The notes beneath the pieces were generated by a model, which saw only the letters and a program-made list of their open reading frames with translations, made no database searches and was not told the origin of the DNA. From Aurantibrevibacter sp041747755 (GTDB lineage: Bacteria > Bacteroidota > Bacteroidia > Flavobacteriales > Flavobacteriaceae): a stretch of 64,000 nt of DNA. A program made the translations under genes and the position numbers. Positions 43,469 to 52,867 of the stretch are shown piece after piece; the stretch's first letter is position 1; each line of letters begins with the position of its first letter. The DNA lies in assembly GCA_041747755.1 (NCBI GenBank), contig JBGTEN010000065.1:1-64000 (forward strand). Direction: 5' to 3'.

Positions 43469-43486
43469 TTCTATTCAAAATTTCCT

Positions 43487-43494
43487 CAAAGATA
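43487..43494 (-). promoter_or_regulatory. -7 box of the DjlA-like gene
   Basis: TATCTTTG on the minus strand, a full TAnnTTTG match, 18 bases before the ATG at 43468. Confidence 0.5.
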
Positions 43495-43562
43495 TAATTT
43501 TACCTCTTAAAAGAAAGCCAAAGGAAAAGTTAAGGTATGTGGACAAACTGTCCTAAAATGGT

Positions 43563-43570
43563 TATCTTTG
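43563..43570 (+). promoter_or_regulatory. -7 box of the bacilliredoxin gene
   Basis: TATCTTTG, a full TAnnTTTG match, 26 bases before the ATG at 43597. It has the same sequence as the box of the divergent DjlA-like gene. Confidence 0.55.
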
Positions 43571-43596
43571 AACTATTATTTTCTTAATCTAAAAAG

Positions 43597-44010
43597 ATGA
43601 TGTATCCTCCAGAACTAGTTAAACCCATGAGACAAGATTTAACATCTGCCGGGTTTGAAGAATTATATACAGCTGAAGCTGTGGAAAATGCAATTAATCA
43701 AGAAGGCACTACCCTTGTAGTTGTGAATTCAGTATGTGGTTGCGCGGCCGCAAATGCAAGACCTGCGGCCAAAATGAGCCTCCAAAGTAATAAAAAGCCC
43801 GACCATTTGGTAACTGTTTTTGCCGGTATGGATATTGAAGCGGTAAACGCTGCTCGAAATTTAATGGTGCCTTTTCCCCCTTCATCTCCGAGCATGGCCT
43901 TATTCAAAAATGGTGAACTGGTACATATGATTGAACGCCATCATATTGAGGGAAGACCTGCACAAGTGATTGCTGAAAATTTAATTGAGGCATATCAAGA
44001 ATTTTGTTAA
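43597..44010 (+). CDS. BrxA/BrxB family bacilliredoxin
   Basis: A 137-residue thioredoxin-fold protein with the CGC active-site motif (Cys47 and Cys49 in NSVCGCAAANARP). The start MYPPELVKPMRQDLT and end IEGRPAQVIAENLIEAYQEFC are typical. In Firmicutes these proteins remove bacillithiol from protein cysteines; whether this organism makes bacillithiol is not shown in the window. The gene ends before a hairpin terminator that overlaps the plsC promoter. Confidence 0.94.
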   Translation: MMYPPELVKPMRQDLTSAGFEELYTAEAVENAINQEGTTLVVVNSVCGCAAANARPAAKMSLQSNKKPDHLVTVFAGMDIEAVNAARNLMVPFPPSSPSMALFKNGELVHMIERHHIEGRPAQVIAENLIEAYQEFC

Positions 44011-44047
44011 TGCCATTTCCGTTACCGGAATGTATAAAAGCTTTAGG

Positions 44048-44077
44048 AAAAAACCGTTCGTAAGAAGCGGTTTTTTT
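44048..44077 (+). terminator. Terminator of the bacilliredoxin gene, overlapping the plsC promoter
   Basis: AAAAAACCG / CGGTTTTTT arms with an inner TTC-GAA pairing and one bulged G, followed by T residues. The T tract runs directly into the plsC -7 box. Confidence 0.75.
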
Positions 44078-44084
44078 ATTTTTG
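44077..44084 (+). promoter_or_regulatory. -7 box of plsC, abutting the start codon
   Basis: TATTTTTG, a full TAnnTTTG match, with only TGCT between it and the plsC ATG at 44089, so the mRNA would be leaderless or nearly so. Confidence 0.55.
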
Positions 44085-44088
44085 TGCT

Positions 44089-44826
44089 ATGCGAAGACTA
44101 TTGGCATATCCGCTGACCGTTATTTATTTTATTTTTTTTGGGCTGGCACTCTTGTTTTTCCATCCCATACAATGGTTTCTTCTAAATACTTTTGGATATA
44201 ATGCCCATAAGAAAAGTGTTAGTATCCTTAATTTATGCTTGCTAAGATGTACCCATATTTTAGGTACGCGCTATACTTTTAGAAACAATCAAGAACTTCC
44301 CCTTGACAAACCTTTGATTCTGGTAGCAAATCACCAAAGCATGAATGACATTCCACCCTTAATCTGGTTTATGCGGGACTATCACCCAAAGTTTGTAAGC
44401 AAGAAAGAGCTTGGAAAAGGTATTCCAAGCGTCTCTTTTAATCTTCGGCATGGTGGTTCTGTTTTAATTGATAGAAATGATGGCAAACAAGCCATCAGCG
44501 AGATTGGTAAATTGGGAAAATACATTGAGGCCAATAACCGAAGTGCCGTTATATTCCCTGAAGGTACCCGCAGTAGAACCGGCGTTCCGAAAAAATTTCA
44601 AACTACCGGGCTTAAAATTTTAATGAAAAATGCTCCTTCTGCCCTAATTGTGCCGATAAGTATTAATAATTCATGGAAAATGCTATGTTATGGTAAATTC
44701 CCGTATGGTATAGGCAATCACATTACTTTTGATATTCATCCACCATTAAAGAATAAAGGAGATTTAGATCAATTAATTACAAGAGTAGAACAACAAATAG
44801 TTTCAGGAGTAAATTCGTTTTTATGA
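44089..44826 (+). CDS. plsC: 1-acyl-sn-glycerol-3-phosphate acyltransferase
   Basis: A 245-residue membrane-associated enzyme that makes phosphatidic acid. An N-terminal helix (about 8-28) precedes the acyltransferase motifs: HQSMND (His82 and Asp87, the HX4D motif) and FPEGTRS (156-162). Length and layout fit PlsC. The stop overlaps the start of the HD gene by 4 bases (ATGA), so the two are co-translated. Confidence 0.95.
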   Translation: MRRLLAYPLTVIYFIFFGLALLFFHPIQWFLLNTFGYNAHKKSVSILNLCLLRCTHILGTRYTFRNNQELPLDKPLILVANHQSMNDIPPLIWFMRDYHPKFVSKKELGKGIPSVSFNLRHGGSVLIDRNDGKQAISEIGKLGKYIEANNRSAVIFPEGTRSRTGVPKKFQTTGLKILMKNAPSALIVPISINNSWKMLCYGKFPYGIGNHITFDIHPPLKNKGDLDQLITRVEQQIVSGVNSFL

Positions 44827-45494
44827 CACCTGATCAAATCATAGAAAAAACTAAAATCTTTGTTAAAACAACTCTGGCCGGGGCCGAAGGAGGCCATGAC
44901 TGGTTTCATATTCAACGGGTTTTTAAAAATAGCTTATTAATTGCTAAAGAAGAAAATGCGGACTTACTCATAGTTAGCCTCGGCGCATTACTGCATGATA
45001 TAGCAGATGCAAAGTTTCACAATGGAGATGAAACTATTGGTCCGCGGGTAGCTAGGAGTTTTCTTAATTCTCTTGAAATAGATGAGAAAATAAGCTCGCA
45101 TGTGGTGAAAATCATTGAAAATATTTCCTTTAAAACAAGTTTCAAAAAAAGTGTTGATGGTGATAGTTTTAACTCTTTGGAATTACAAATTGTACAAGAC
45201 GCAGATCGTTTAGATGCTATTGGTGCTATTGGGATTGCACGGGCGTTTAATTATGGCGGTTTCAAAAACAGGGAACTTTACAATCCTGAGGTTAAGCCTA
45301 ATTTAAAAATGACTAAAGAAGAGTATACTTCCTCTAAAGCACCAACCCTGAATCATTTTTATGAAAAGTTATTACTTCTAAGGCATACAATGAACACAAA
45401 AACCGGTAGCCAATTAGCAGAAGAAAGGCATAAATTTATGCAACTTTACTTGGATCAATTTTACAAAGAATGGGGAGATAGTGATGAATTATAG
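44823..45494 (+). CDS. HD domain phosphohydrolase
   Basis: A 223-residue HD-superfamily protein of the YedJ type. Metal-binding residues appear in HDWFHIQRV (His25, His29), LLHDIADAKF (His58, Asp59), and QDADRLDAIGAIGIARAF. The substrate is unknown, probably a nucleotide or phosphate ester. It overlaps the plsC gene by 4 bases. Confidence 0.92.
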   Translation: MTPDQIIEKTKIFVKTTLAGAEGGHDWFHIQRVFKNSLLIAKEENADLLIVSLGALLHDIADAKFHNGDETIGPRVARSFLNSLEIDEKISSHVVKIIENISFKTSFKKSVDGDSFNSLELQIVQDADRLDAIGAIGIARAFNYGGFKNRELYNPEVKPNLKMTKEEYTSSKAPTLNHFYEKLLLLRHTMNTKTGSQLAEERHKFMQLYLDQFYKEWGDSDEL

Positions 45495-45589
45495 AAGTTT
45501 CCCGATTTTATTCTCATATTAGGAATTCATCAATAAAATTTACTTATTTTTTGTATATTGATGACTTAATTACGATAATACAACCAAAA

Positions 45590-47014
45590 ATGCAAAGAAG
45601 AAAATTCATCAAAAATGTAGCGGCATCATCGGCCGCTTTTTCTATTGTTCCCAGTTTTGTAATGGGAAAAACGCATGTGCCTCCCAGTGATACGCTTTAC
45701 ATAGCTGCATTTGGTGTTGGAGGCCGTGGTGCCGGTGTGATAAAAGGTTTAGACGAAACCAAAAAAGTTAAATTCGTTGCGCTTTGTGATGTGGATGACA
45801 GAAGAGCAGCTGAAACATATCAATTGTATCCACAAGCCGCGCGTTACAAAGACTTTAGGAAAGTTTATGACAAGCACCTTAGTGACATTGACGCTATTAT
45901 GGTCGCTACCCCAGACCACACCCATGCAACTATTGCCCTGCCGTTTATGCGCGCCAAGAAGCATGCCTATATTGAGAAACCTTTAACGCACAATATTTAC
46001 GAAGCCCGTTTACTGACCAATGTAGCAAAAGAGCAGGGAATTGTAACCCAAATGGGTAATCAAGGTGCGTCTAGTGACGGAAGTAGGCAAGCCAAAGAAT
46101 GGATACAATCCGGAATCATCGGAAAAGTTCATAAAGTGGATTGTTGGACTAACAGACCAGTATGGCCACAAGGAGTGGCAATTCCCACCGCAAAACAAGC
46201 TGTGCCTAAACAACTGGACTGGGACCAATGGCTGGGACCCGCAGCAATGCGCAACTACAATGAAGCCTATTTGCCCTTTAAATGGCGAGGTTGGTGGGAT
46301 TTTGGTACCGGAGCACTTGGAGATATGGGTTGTCATATTATGGAAACCCCTTTTGGTGTACTGGATTTAGGATACCCTACGGAAGCAGAAGCTAGTTGCA
46401 CGACAGTGTGGGTAGGAGACTTTGTTGAAGGTGATTTTAGTGCTTCTTGCCCTCCTTCTTCCATTGTGCGTTTAAAGTTTAATACTGAAGCCCATGGCGA
46501 TATAGCTCTGAATTGGTATGATGGTGGTATAAAGCCCGACTTGCCCGATGAATTAAAAGATGGTGAAACCATAGGTGATTCCGGCGGAGGAACTATTTTT
46601 TATGGTTCGCGAGGAACTTTGATATGCGACACCTACTCGCAAAATGCACGCTTATTACCTTCAGAAAATATGCAATTTTTTAACCCTCCAAAGCCGTATC
46701 TTACTAGGGTTGAAGGTGCTATTTCCGGGCACCAGAAAAACTTTGTTGATGGGTGTTTAAGTGGCGTAGCTACCTCATCTGATTTTGAAAGATCAGGACC
46801 ATTAACCGAAGCAGTGTTAATGGGTAATTTGGCAATTAAAGCTTATCAGTATAAAGAACTTAAACCGGGGAAAAAGGTGGGCGACTGGGACCCGTACGAT
46901 ACCCCTGGAAGACGTAAGTTACTTTGGGATGGTGAAAATATGAAAGTCACCAATTATGAAAAAGCCAACGAATGGGTTAAAGGTACATACCGAAAGGGTT
47001 GGGAATTAGTCTAA
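45590..47014 (+). CDS. Tat-exported Gfo/Idh/MocA family oxidoreductase
   Basis: A 474-residue protein. The start at 45590 gives a twin-arginine signal (MQRRKFIKNVAASSAAFS), so the enzyme is probably periplasmic with a tightly bound cofactor. The Rossmann motif is GVGGRG (42-47), ALCDVDD marks the NAD-binding strand, and EKP is at 129-131. It resembles the family that includes GH109-type and 3-keto-sugar-forming enzymes common in polysaccharide degraders. No partner genes flank it. It may feed the sugar locus at 18-29 kb, about 16 kb away. That is inference. Confidence 0.92.
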   Translation: MQRRKFIKNVAASSAAFSIVPSFVMGKTHVPPSDTLYIAAFGVGGRGAGVIKGLDETKKVKFVALCDVDDRRAAETYQLYPQAARYKDFRKVYDKHLSDIDAIMVATPDHTHATIALPFMRAKKHAYIEKPLTHNIYEARLLTNVAKEQGIVTQMGNQGASSDGSRQAKEWIQSGIIGKVHKVDCWTNRPVWPQGVAIPTAKQAVPKQLDWDQWLGPAAMRNYNEAYLPFKWRGWWDFGTGALGDMGCHIMETPFGVLDLGYPTEAEASCTTVWVGDFVEGDFSASCPPSSIVRLKFNTEAHGDIALNWYDGGIKPDLPDELKDGETIGDSGGGTIFYGSRGTLICDTYSQNARLLPSENMQFFNPPKPYLTRVEGAISGHQKNFVDGCLSGVATSSDFERSGPLTEAVLMGNLAIKAYQYKELKPGKKVGDWDPYDTPGRRKLLWDGENMKVTNYEKANEWVKGTYRKGWELV

Positions 47015-47058
47015 TACAAAACATTCTATAATAGCGTAAGATAAAGGTATTAAACTGC

Positions 47059-48132
47059 TCAAAAAAGCTTTAATTGACTTCCTTTAGCAGCTTCATACAA
47101 TTGTGTATTTAATTTTGGAAAGGTTTTATTTTTAAAGTAAGTATTTCTAGCAATGCCCAACATATCATGAATGTGTTGGGCTATTTTACTGTCTCCTTTA
47201 CTTCGTACACCAAATCTACTATCATTGAGTCTTCCATTATGACACGCTCTAATATGATTTAATACTTTATCTGCACTATCCGGTAGGGTTTTCCTAATCC
47301 AATCCGAAAATATTTGCCCAATTGCTCCATTAAGACGCACTATGGTAAATGCCATTGAGAGGGCGCCATTTTCAGAAACTGCTTTGGCCAAATTCATAAT
47401 TTCATGACTATTTATGTCCGGTATAATGGGCGCCAGCATTGCGTTTACCGGAATATTATGCTCCGATAAAATCCGAATAGTCTCCAAACGTTTCTTGATA
47501 GTTGTTGTTCTGGGTTCCAAAATACGCCTTGTCTCTTCCGAAAGTGAGGTAACGGAAATATTAACCCCTATCAAATTATCCGCCGCTAATTGTTTAATAA
47601 TTTCCAAGTCTCTTAAAATCAAAGCGTTTTTGGTAATTATACCGACTGGATGCTTGTATTTTAAAAAAATTTCCAAACACTTATGCGTAATCATAAATTG
47701 TTTCTCCGCAGGCTGATAGCAATCCGTGTTTCCGGAGAGTACAATGGTATTGACCGTCCAGCTTTTGGATTGTAATATTTCTTCAAGCAATTTTGGAGCA
47801 TCTTGCTTGATTAAAATCTTTCGCTCAAAATCCAAGCCTGCACTATATCCCCAATATTCGTGACTATTCCTGGCATAACAATAGATACAACCATGCTCAC
47901 ATCCCTGATACGGATTCATAGAGTATGCCATTCCTACATCCGGACTCATTACTTTATTTACAATACTTTTGGGAAATATTGGAATATACTGTGTCTTGTT
48001 TTTGTCTGCCTCCTCCCCTTCAATTTTACAGAACTCTAAGAAATCTTCTCTGGTTTCGTAGATATGCTTAAGAAACTTGTTTGGTAGATTTTGCTGAGCC
48101 CCTCTTCCTTTTATGATATCGTACTTTTTCAA
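47059..48132 (-). CDS. PA0069 family radical SAM protein
   Basis: A radical SAM protein of about 357 residues related to spore photoproduct lyase-like proteins. The 4Fe-4S cysteine motif is CEHGCIYC (C-x3-C-x2-C), after MAYSMNPYQG, and HEYWGYSAGLDFERKIL follows. The start is uncertain: the frame is open from a TTG at 48186, but a full -7 box lies at 48149-48156, and a TTG at 48132 gives MKKYDIIKGRGAQQN, which looks like the family N-terminus. The reaction is unknown. Confidence 0.88.
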   Translation of the reverse strand: MKKYDIIKGRGAQQNLPNKFLKHIYETREDFLEFCKIEGEEADKNKTQYIPIFPKSIVNKVMSPDVGMAYSMNPYQGCEHGCIYCYARNSHEYWGYSAGLDFERKILIKQDAPKLLEEILQSKSWTVNTIVLSGNTDCYQPAEKQFMITHKCLEIFLKYKHPVGIITKNALILRDLEIIKQLAADNLIGVNISVTSLSEETRRILEPRTTTIKKRLETIRILSEHNIPVNAMLAPIIPDINSHEIMNLAKAVSENGALSMAFTIVRLNGAIGQIFSDWIRKTLPDSADKVLNHIRACHNGRLNDSRFGVRSKGDSKIAQHIHDMLGIARNTYFKNKTFPKLNTQLYEAAKGSQLKLF

Positions 48133-48148
48133 AAAAATGGATTTATTC

Positions 48149-48156
48149 CAAATATA
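48149..48156 (-). promoter_or_regulatory. -7 box of the radical SAM gene
   Basis: TATATTTG on the minus strand, a full TAnnTTTG match, 16 bases before the TTG at 48132. It supports the shorter start. Confidence 0.45.
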
Positions 48157-48300
48157 TGGAATTTTTACATATTTTGAATGTTGCAAATGTTAAAAGATTA
48201 TTTAGAAACCCAATTAAAAAAGGAAAGACAAAATCAGATTCGGCAAAAAGTATGTTACATGAAGTATTTCAGTTTCTGCCCTATAAAAGCTAAATCTGCT

Positions 48301-49854
48301 CTATAGATTAACCCGTACCAACTGCTTTTTAGAGCCGCGTTTTGCATAGAAAAGCATGCTGTTGTCCTTACTATTGGCTAAAGGCATGGAAACCATTAGC
48401 GGTAAACGAGCTTCACTGTCATCTATTATTTTTTCGTAACTCAAATCACCTTTTTCATCAAGACGTATTAAAAAGACATTTCTGTTGCGGCCCAAACCTT
48501 GTTTAAAAACAATACGCTCATTGCTTAATTGCTGTGGATTATCACTGGCAGTGCTTATAAAAAAATAAGTGTTGTTTCCCTTGGTGTACGAGCTGTAAGA
48601 CGCATATGCTCCGTCTCCCTGGGTTACTTCGGATTTATTTACATTTCTTGCCCAGACCATATCCCCATTGATATCTAGTTTTGCACTAATCATATCATTG
48701 TAATGGTACCTTTCAATCCGCAACCGTGAGCCACTGGCATCTTGCTGAATACTGGAGGTTACAAAGTATTCTTCTGCATTAAACAAGACCGATTTATCTT
48801 CGGTTACGGTAACATTTTTGAAAACTAGGTTATTAATATCGCGCTCATCTTCTTTCCCAAACTTATCAGCCATAAATTGTTGCGAAAACGGATTATACTT
48901 CTTTGTTTTAAATGCTAAGGTATTTGGGTTCAAATCAAAATATCCCAAACCGTTAAAGCGATTGTCTCTTCTATCTGAGTAGAATCCAACACAGATTAAT
49001 CTGTCCTCTGTAAGTACAGGAATTAATGCCTCAGAATATTTACCTGAATCATCAAAAACTTGTGTTCTTAAACCTGCCCCGGATAGTTGTATAAGCTCAT
49101 ATTGAAATCTTCTTTCTGTAGCTCCAAAGCGCTGTTGCTTAAAGTAGGCCTTCCCAACGATGTAAGCCTTGTCATAACTTTTTGAAGTCACCATTTTTTC
49201 AAACGCATAATTTTTTTCTTCTACTTCCGCCGAAAAATCGTGCTCCATTAATTTATTTAATGAGGTGTCATACAAAAATATAAAATGCTTATTATCCTTC
49301 CCTTTCTTAAAATGAGCACTTATGGTAAAGGCCGATTTGTCCTCATTAAAAAGCACAGCAGTTGAGAATCCTGAGCCAAAATCCCTGTTATAATAATTTT
49401 TATTAAGAGCGTTAGCAACTTCTACAGAAGGAATTGAAAGTAAGGTTTGGGAAGTAAAGTTAAAATTAACAACCGGAGCCCGATGTACTATATAATCATA
49501 AGCTTGCTTTGTTATATTGTATTCTAAAAATAGCAGATGTAGCTGTCCGTTCTTTACAAACGCATCTATAAAATTAGTGCTCTTAAGTTTGTAGTTATAA
49601 TCTGCAATTAATTCTAAGTTTTCATTGTAATGCTCAATAAAATAGCCTTTGGGCGATAATATTACCCCTGTGTAATAGGCTCTTACAAGGATAGAACCCC
49701 TAAAGCCGTCATCTGAAATAGCCAAAAGGTTGGAATATTTATAGCGATCATCATATTTTTCGCCGAAACTATATTTGGCTGTAGATTCCTGGCCTGCAGT
49801 GATGCCTAAGTTCAATATAAAAAGTGCTATGAGCAAATTATTTTTAAAATTCAT
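48301..49854 (-). CDS. Large secreted protein of unknown function
   Basis: A 517-residue protein with a signal peptide (to about residue 21, TAGQ). The rest is made of short beta-strand segments (YVGFYSDRR-type and FKQGLGRNRNVFLIRLDEKGDLSYEKII) that look like a propeller-type fold, with repeated pairs of hydrophobic strands and Asp-Lys turns. I recognise no family. It lies 27 bases downstream of the enoyl-CoA hydratase gene on the same strand, so it may be co-transcribed, but the functions look unrelated. Confidence that it is a gene is high; its role is open. Confidence 0.85.
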   Translation of the reverse strand: MNFKNNLLIALFILNLGITAGQESTAKYSFGEKYDDRYKYSNLLAISDDGFRGSILVRAYYTGVILSPKGYFIEHYNENLELIADYNYKLKSTNFIDAFVKNGQLHLLFLEYNITKQAYDYIVHRAPVVNFNFTSQTLLSIPSVEVANALNKNYYNRDFGSGFSTAVLFNEDKSAFTISAHFKKGKDNKHFIFLYDTSLNKLMEHDFSAEVEEKNYAFEKMVTSKSYDKAYIVGKAYFKQQRFGATERRFQYELIQLSGAGLRTQVFDDSGKYSEALIPVLTEDRLICVGFYSDRRDNRFNGLGYFDLNPNTLAFKTKKYNPFSQQFMADKFGKEDERDINNLVFKNVTVTEDKSVLFNAEEYFVTSSIQQDASGSRLRIERYHYNDMISAKLDINGDMVWARNVNKSEVTQGDGAYASYSSYTKGNNTYFFISTASDNPQQLSNERIVFKQGLGRNRNVFLIRLDEKGDLSYEKIIDDSEARLPLMVSMPLANSKDNSMLFYAKRGSKKQLVRVNL

Positions 49855-49881
49855 AAAAAGGGTTTTAAGAAAAAACTTCCA

Positions 49882-50664
49882 TTAGGCTCCTGTGAAATTT
49901 GCTTTTCTTTTTTCTAAAAAAGCTGAGGTTCCCTCCTTAAAATCCGAGGTGCCAAAACAAGTCCCAAAAGCATCAATTTCGGTTTCAAATCCATTTATAT
50001 CACTCTTAAAACCAGCATTTACTGCTTTTATTGCATAAGAAATTGCAACCGGAGAATTATTTGCTATTCTAGCCGCAATTTTTTTGCAATATGGAAGCAG
50101 CTCTTCCTGAGCAGTAAAATGATTAACTAAACCATATTCCATAGCTCTTTCGGCATCTATCATTCCTGCTGACAATATAAGCTCCATTGCCCTACCTTTT
50201 CCTATTAACTGAGGTAACCTTTGTGTACCACCGTAGCCTGGAATTAAACCCAAAGAAACTTCCGGTAATCCCATTTTTGCATTATGGCTGGCTATTCTAA
50301 AGTGACAGGCCATGGCCAACTCTAATCCTCCTCCAAGGGCAAAACCATTAATTGCTGCTATCACTGGTTTTGAGAGATTCTCTACCAAGTTAAACAATAG
50401 TTCTTGACCCTTAGCTGCTAACATGGTGCCTTCTTCTGCAGAAAAATGAGCAAACTCTGAAATATCCGCTCCTGCTATGAATGCTTTATTTCCACTGCCG
50501 GTAATTATAATTACTCGTATGTTTTTTTTTGTATCAAATACTTTAAAGGCGTCATGTAACTCTTCAATTGTTACCTTGTTCAAAGCATTTAACTTGCTGG
50601 GGCGGTTTACTGTAATCAGAGCCATTGGTCCATCTTCCTCTACTAAAATATTTTCGTAATTCAT
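49882..50664 (-). CDS. Enoyl-CoA hydratase/isomerase family protein
   Basis: A 260-residue crotonase-fold enzyme, probably an enoyl-CoA hydratase of fatty-acid breakdown. The oxyanion-hole loop is AFIAGADISEF (61-71), and both hydratase glutamates are in place: Glu115 in GGGLELAM and Glu135 in LPEVSLGLIPG. Length is normal. It follows the histidine kinase gene by 31 bases on the same strand. Confidence 0.95.
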   Translation of the reverse strand: MNYENILVEEDGPMALITVNRPSKLNALNKVTIEELHDAFKVFDTKKNIRVIIITGSGNKAFIAGADISEFAHFSAEEGTMLAAKGQELLFNLVENLSKPVIAAINGFALGGGLELAMACHFRIASHNAKMGLPEVSLGLIPGYGGTQRLPQLIGKGRAMELILSAGMIDAERAMEYGLVNHFTAQEELLPYCKKIAARIANNSPVAISYAIKAVNAGFKSDINGFETEIDAFGTCFGTSDFKEGTSAFLEKRKANFTGA

Positions 50665-50695
50665 AGTAACTATTTTCTAATTTACATATTGACTT

Positions 50696-52150
50696 TTATT
50701 CCATTTCTCTTGGAAAGTTTACCGTAAAGATGGTTCCCTTTCCCAATTGAGAGGTTAAACTTATTGTACCTCCATAAGTTTCCACAATGTTCTTTACCAT
50801 GCCTAACCCCAGCCCCATACCGCTTGTTTTAGTAGTGAATTTTGGTTCAAATATCTTTTCCTTTAGGCTGTCATCTATACCAATACCATTATCGGCAACT
50901 ACTATTCTTATTGAGCTTACATCGGCAACGACAGAAACCACTATTTTAGGGTCTTCTATTTCTGGAATTGCTTGAATGGCATTTTTAACCAAATTCGTAA
51001 TTACTCTTATGAGTTGGGTTCTGTCTATTTTTGCAATTATTTCTTCTTCTTCTGCCGAAAAATAGATAAACTCTTCAGTAAAGATGTCTAGCGCCAGCTT
51101 CACCACTTGAACTACGTTTAGAGTCTCTTTTTGCTGGGCGGGCATATTGGCAAAATTAGAAAAAGCAGAAGCTATATTACTCATAGTGTCTATCTGCTGT
51201 ATCAGGGTTTTTGAAAATTCTGATATCTTAGTTTTACTATTGGGATCTGTGGGATTAAAATTTCGTTCAAAACTCTGGACACTTAATCGCATTGGTGTTA
51301 ATGGATTTTTTATTTCATGGGCTACCTGTTTCGCCATTTCTCGCCAAGCCTGCTCACGCTCACTACGGGCTAATCGAATTGCGCTTTGCTCAAGTTCTTC
51401 AATCATGCCATTGTAAGAGTCTATTAATTTTCCTATTTCCTGAGACGGGTTTTCAATAATTATCTTTTCATTGCGCGTACCAAGGTTGGTCCTTTCCATC
51501 TTATCGGAAATTGTTTGCAGAGAACGTGTAACATATTTCGAAATTAAATAGGCAAGGGCAATGGCCATGATTAACATTAAAAAATATACAGCCCCTAAGC
51601 GAAGTAAAAAACTTCTTAACTCCATATCATTGAAGGAGTTATCCTCAAAATATGGCAGGTTCAATATCCCTATAGGTTTAAATTTTGGATCCATGATATA
51701 GGTATAGGAGGCCTGATATTTGTCTCCAAGAGCGGACTGCTTCTCAATGTAACGTTTGGTGGGGCTTAAGGCCAAATTATTAAGAACTTCCGGACTTAAG
51801 CAAATAGAGACGGAATCATTACCAAACTTTGGCCGAGACCCCTTTATTAGTTGCCCTTCCAAATCATAAATATTAAAATTTACATTATGTACATCTGCAA
51901 TTTGATAGATTTCATCTAAAAATATAAGTTCTAAATTTTCCGTGATTATAGGATAAGTAGTCTTCTGAAATACGTAAGCAATACTTAATTTTAGTTGTTC
52001 TTCCTTTTTACTTAGCCTATCCTCATGATAGTCCTTAGATTGCTCACTATATTGATAAATAGCAACTGCAACTATTAAAACAGATGCTATAACCACCAAC
52101 AAAATCATGGAGATAAAAATTCGGAACCGAAGTGAAATCTTTTTAAACAA
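50696..52150 (-). CDS. Membrane sensor histidine kinase (NtrY-like, HAMP)
   Basis: A 484-residue kinase. Helix 1 spans about 11-33 and helix 2 about 184-204 around a periplasmic sensor domain of 150 residues; HAMP follows (about 205-258). The H-box is MAKQVAHEIKNPLTP with His278, and the ATPase domain has NLVKNAIQAIPE, DNGIGID and TTKTSGMGLGLGMVK. It is of the NtrY/PAS-free class. No response regulator gene is adjacent, so its partner is elsewhere. Confidence 0.94.
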   Translation of the reverse strand: MFKKISLRFRIFISMILLVVIASVLIVAVAIYQYSEQSKDYHEDRLSKKEEQLKLSIAYVFQKTTYPIITENLELIFLDEIYQIADVHNVNFNIYDLEGQLIKGSRPKFGNDSVSICLSPEVLNNLALSPTKRYIEKQSALGDKYQASYTYIMDPKFKPIGILNLPYFEDNSFNDMELRSFLLRLGAVYFLMLIMAIALAYLISKYVTRSLQTISDKMERTNLGTRNEKIIIENPSQEIGKLIDSYNGMIEELEQSAIRLARSEREQAWREMAKQVAHEIKNPLTPMRLSVQSFERNFNPTDPNSKTKISEFSKTLIQQIDTMSNIASAFSNFANMPAQQKETLNVVQVVKLALDIFTEEFIYFSAEEEEIIAKIDRTQLIRVITNLVKNAIQAIPEIEDPKIVVSVVADVSSIRIVVADNGIGIDDSLKEKIFEPKFTTKTSGMGLGLGMVKNIVETYGGTISLTSQLGKGTIFTVNFPREME

Positions 52151-52259
52151 ATGCTACCTTTTTAATTTTAAAGATAACAATTATCAAGCCATATGGGATT
52201 TCTCAATTCAAACAATATTTAATTGCAGGAAATTCAAAAAAGATTCAGCTTTACAAAAA

Positions 52260-52811
52260 TCATGCATCAGGGTTCTTCTGCCTGAATCGCTTATATACTT
52301 TTATTCCAATCATTAAAAAAGCGCCGAGGCCAATGATTCCAATTACACCGAAAATCCAGCCTATAGTATTTTTTAATATGACTAAAAAGATAATAGCGAA
52401 AAGAATTACAGTAGCACCTTCATTCCAAATTCGCATAAAATTAGAGGTATGTCTTATATCATCTTTCTGCAATTGTCTAAAGAATTGATGATTTTTGAGG
52501 TGATATAAAATCAAAAGAATTACAAAAACCAATTTTATATGCATCCAAGGCTGTTGCAACCAACCAGGCATTAAAAATAATAACCAAATAGCAAATATTG
52601 TGGCCAGTATAGCTGAGGGCCAGGTTATAATATGCCATAGGCGCTTGGTCATTAGTTTTAATTGTTTGCTTAGAATTTCCTTTTCAGGGGACGGTTTTTG
52701 TGCCGCTTCTATGTGATAAATGAATAAACGGGGAATATAAAACAAGCCGGCAAACCAAGTTATCACAAAAATGAGATGTAATGCTTTTATATAGTGGTAA
52801 AATTCTCCCAT
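52260..52811 (-). CDS. hemJ: Protoporphyrinogen oxidase HemJ-like membrane protein
   Basis: A 183-residue protein with about four membrane helices. The HemJ family pattern is visible at the start: ALHLIFVITWFAGLFYIPRLFIYH, with His12 as the likely haem ligand, and KLMTKRLWHIITWPSAILA. Family members oxidise protoporphyrinogen IX to protoporphyrin IX. The neighbours hemH and hemACDE strengthen the call. The database name CopD family would describe the same fold. Confidence 0.85.
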   Translation of the reverse strand: MGEFYHYIKALHLIFVITWFAGLFYIPRLFIYHIEAAQKPSPEKEILSKQLKLMTKRLWHIITWPSAILATIFAIWLLFLMPGWLQQPWMHIKLVFVILLILYHLKNHQFFRQLQKDDIRHTSNFMRIWNEGATVILFAIIFLVILKNTIGWIFGVIGIIGLGAFLMIGIKVYKRFRQKNPDA

Positions 52812-52867
52812 ATCAAATAATAAAATAGGCCTTATAAAAGTAGATATAAAAGTGCGCTAAGTAAAAT

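Noticed and set aside
48133..48186. Extended N-terminus of the radical SAM protein.
   Set aside because: It has no family likeness and contains a full -7 box, so it is probably promoter DNA.
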